A stretch of DNA of 64,000 nucleotides from Bacteroidota bacterium (GTDB taxonomy: Bacteria; Bacteroidota; Bacteroidia; Bacteroidales; JACABE01). How positions within the stretch are numbered: position 1 is the first letter of the stretch; each line of letters opens with the position of its first letter. The position numbers and the translations under genes were made by a program. This document shows positions 63,190-64,000 of this stretch, in pieces. The stretch spans positions 62,001-126,000 of the forward strand of contig JAPLDQ010000005.1 of NCBI GenBank assembly GCA_026391675.1. The letters are read 5' to 3'. The notes beneath the pieces were generated by a model. The model was not told where the DNA came from. It made no database searches and was given only the letters and a program-made list of their open reading frames with translations.

Positions 63190-64000
63190 ATGAATCAAAA
63201 TATAAAAAGAAGTATTCGCCCTGAAATACAAAACATCAATCCCGATTTATTCGGGATTGATAGTTTAATGCCGTTAAAGAAACTGTTTGACAATGAGATA
63301 CCTTATTATCAAATTAATAAGGGAACTCAGGATGTTGTAAGAGTTGACTTTATGTTTGAAGCTGGTACAGCAAAACAGTATGTGGTTTTTTCTGCTTTCT
63401 CTGCTATTCAATTACTTACCGAAGGCAGTTTAAATTTTTCTGCTGATCAGATTGCTGAAGCTTTTGATTTTTATGGCGCAAGCTTCGAAAAAGAAAGTGA
63501 AAGGGATTTTGCCTGTTTATCAGTTTATTCACTGACTAAACACCTGGAACATATTCTTCCATATGTAGAAGAAATCATTAAATGTCCGAGCTTTCCTGAA
63601 AATGAAATAGCTATTTTTAAAGAAAAACAAAAAACATTACTGGAGATAAATAATCAAAGAGTGAGCCATATTGCCAGAACAAAATTTCAGCAGCAATTAT
63701 TCGGGATAACTCATCCTTATGGCCAGATAGCAGAAATAGAAGATATTGAAAAGATTGAACGTAAGCATTTGGCTGAGTTTCACCAAAAGTATATACATTC
63801 TGGCAATTGTAAAATATTAATTTCAGGAAAAATTAATCAAAATGTAATTCAGCTGATCGGAAAATATTTTGGAAAAAACAGCTGGGGAAAACAATCGCGT
63901 ATAATAGAAAAAGATTATGCTGTTCAGGTTATTGGCAATAATAAATCATTTATCTTAAAAGATGATGCTGTTCAAACAGCTGTCAGAATCGGTAGTGCTA
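63190..64000 (+). CDS. M16 peptidase-like protein, non-catalytic subunit (partial)
   Basis: The first 270 residues; the gene runs off the window. It reads FMFEAGTAKQYVVFSAFSAIQLLTEGSLNFSADQIAEAFDFYGASFEKESERDFACLSVY, the M16 fold without the HxxEH motif, as in the beta-type partner of M16 pairs. It begins 4 bp after the CHU_C protein. An 11-bp-arm palindrome (63235-63261) lies in the coding region near the start and is translated as NINPDLFGID. Confidence 0.85.
   Translation, partial: MNQNIKRSIRPEIQNINPDLFGIDSLMPLKKLFDNEIPYYQINKGTQDVVRVDFMFEAGTAKQYVVFSAFSAIQLLTEGSLNFSADQIAEAFDFYGASFEKESERDFACLSVYSLTKHLEHILPYVEEIIKCPSFPENEIAIFKEKQKTLLEINNQRVSHIARTKFQQQLFGITHPYGQIAEIEDIEKIERKHLAEFHQKYIHSGNCKILISGKINQNVIQLIGKYFGKNSWGKQSRIIEKDYAVQVIGNNKSFILKDDAVQTAVRIGSA

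Overview
The window is about 64 kb of low-GC DNA from the Bacteroidota, probably an uncultured environmental member. Evidence for the phylum: a PorX-type response regulator, many secreted proteins with type IX secretion (T9SS) C-terminal sorting domains (type A and the CHU_C 'gliding-motility-associated' type B), outer-membrane beta-barrels, ECF sigma/anti-sigma pairs, LpxB, a housekeeping promoter of the TTTG-N19-TAnnTTTG form, and no Shine-Dalgarno-like leaders. I found no rRNA, tRNA, CRISPR array, prophage or complete insertion sequence.

Layout. 1-11.8 kb holds housekeeping genes: tsaE (interrupted by an in-frame stop), porX, purD, a DMT permease, a YigZ/IMPACT protein, a four-helix-bundle protein, a UbiD decarboxylase, a LEA-like lipoprotein, miaA, a REP-associated tyrosine transposase (RAYT) with its palindromes, and the CCA-adding enzyme. 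12-23.5 kb holds an AT-rich glycosyltransferase, isocitrate dehydrogenase, envelope hydrolase-like genes, a degenerate HD protein, a second four-helix-bundle gene bracketed by 8-bp arrays, a single-chain aconitase-family enzyme and two large membrane glycosyltransferase-like proteins. 23.7-32.6 kb holds a secreted phospholipase-D-like protein and ECF cluster A (sigma, envelope-spanning anti-sigma-like protein, two T9SS cargo proteins). 33-43.4 kb is accessory: S41 and S8 peptidases, lipoproteins, small enzymes, a tRNA-dihydrouridine synthase, and gene-poor stretches rich in repeats. 43.8-47.8 kb is an overlapping-gene cluster (DUF502, surE, small membrane protein, lpxB, SpoIID-like). 48-51.2 kb is ECF cluster B, with LamG proteins. 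51.4-58.7 kb holds an SBBP-repeat secreted protein, yebC and ECF cluster C. 58.9-64 kb holds glyA and an M16 peptidase pair with ECF cluster D inserted between its two genes.

The most interesting content is the set of four ECF sigma/anti-sigma modules. Clusters A and B carry matching promoter-like elements, CAAC[C/A]-N16-ACTCT[T/A]TA, upstream of each sigma gene and again upstream of a secreted-protein gene in the same cluster. The -35 flank differs between A and B, so each sigma gene matches its own presumed target. Cluster C has a different pair of elements, GTAAC-N17-CGTC, upstream of its sigma gene and of its DUF2807/beta-barrel gene. The membrane partners of A, B and D share a cytosolic Px3[L/I]Wx2I motif before one transmembrane helix, and differ outside: an outer-membrane beta-barrel (A), a LamG domain almost the same as that of the neighbouring secreted protein plus a T9SS-like tail (B), and an Ig-like plus CHU_C T9SS tail (D). 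I infer a family of envelope-sensing circuits in which the anti-sigma protein carries a copy of the cargo's surface domain or secretion signal. This is partly analogous to clostridial RsgI anti-sigma factors that carry carbohydrate-binding domains.

The second theme is repeats. The window has RAYT palindromes, one of them inside the transposase gene; a 160-bp MITE; an inverted pair of 78-bp elements around two genes of cluster C; a nine-unit 21-bp array; and many 7-9 bp tandem arrays, mostly with units that start with AGT, next to gene ends.
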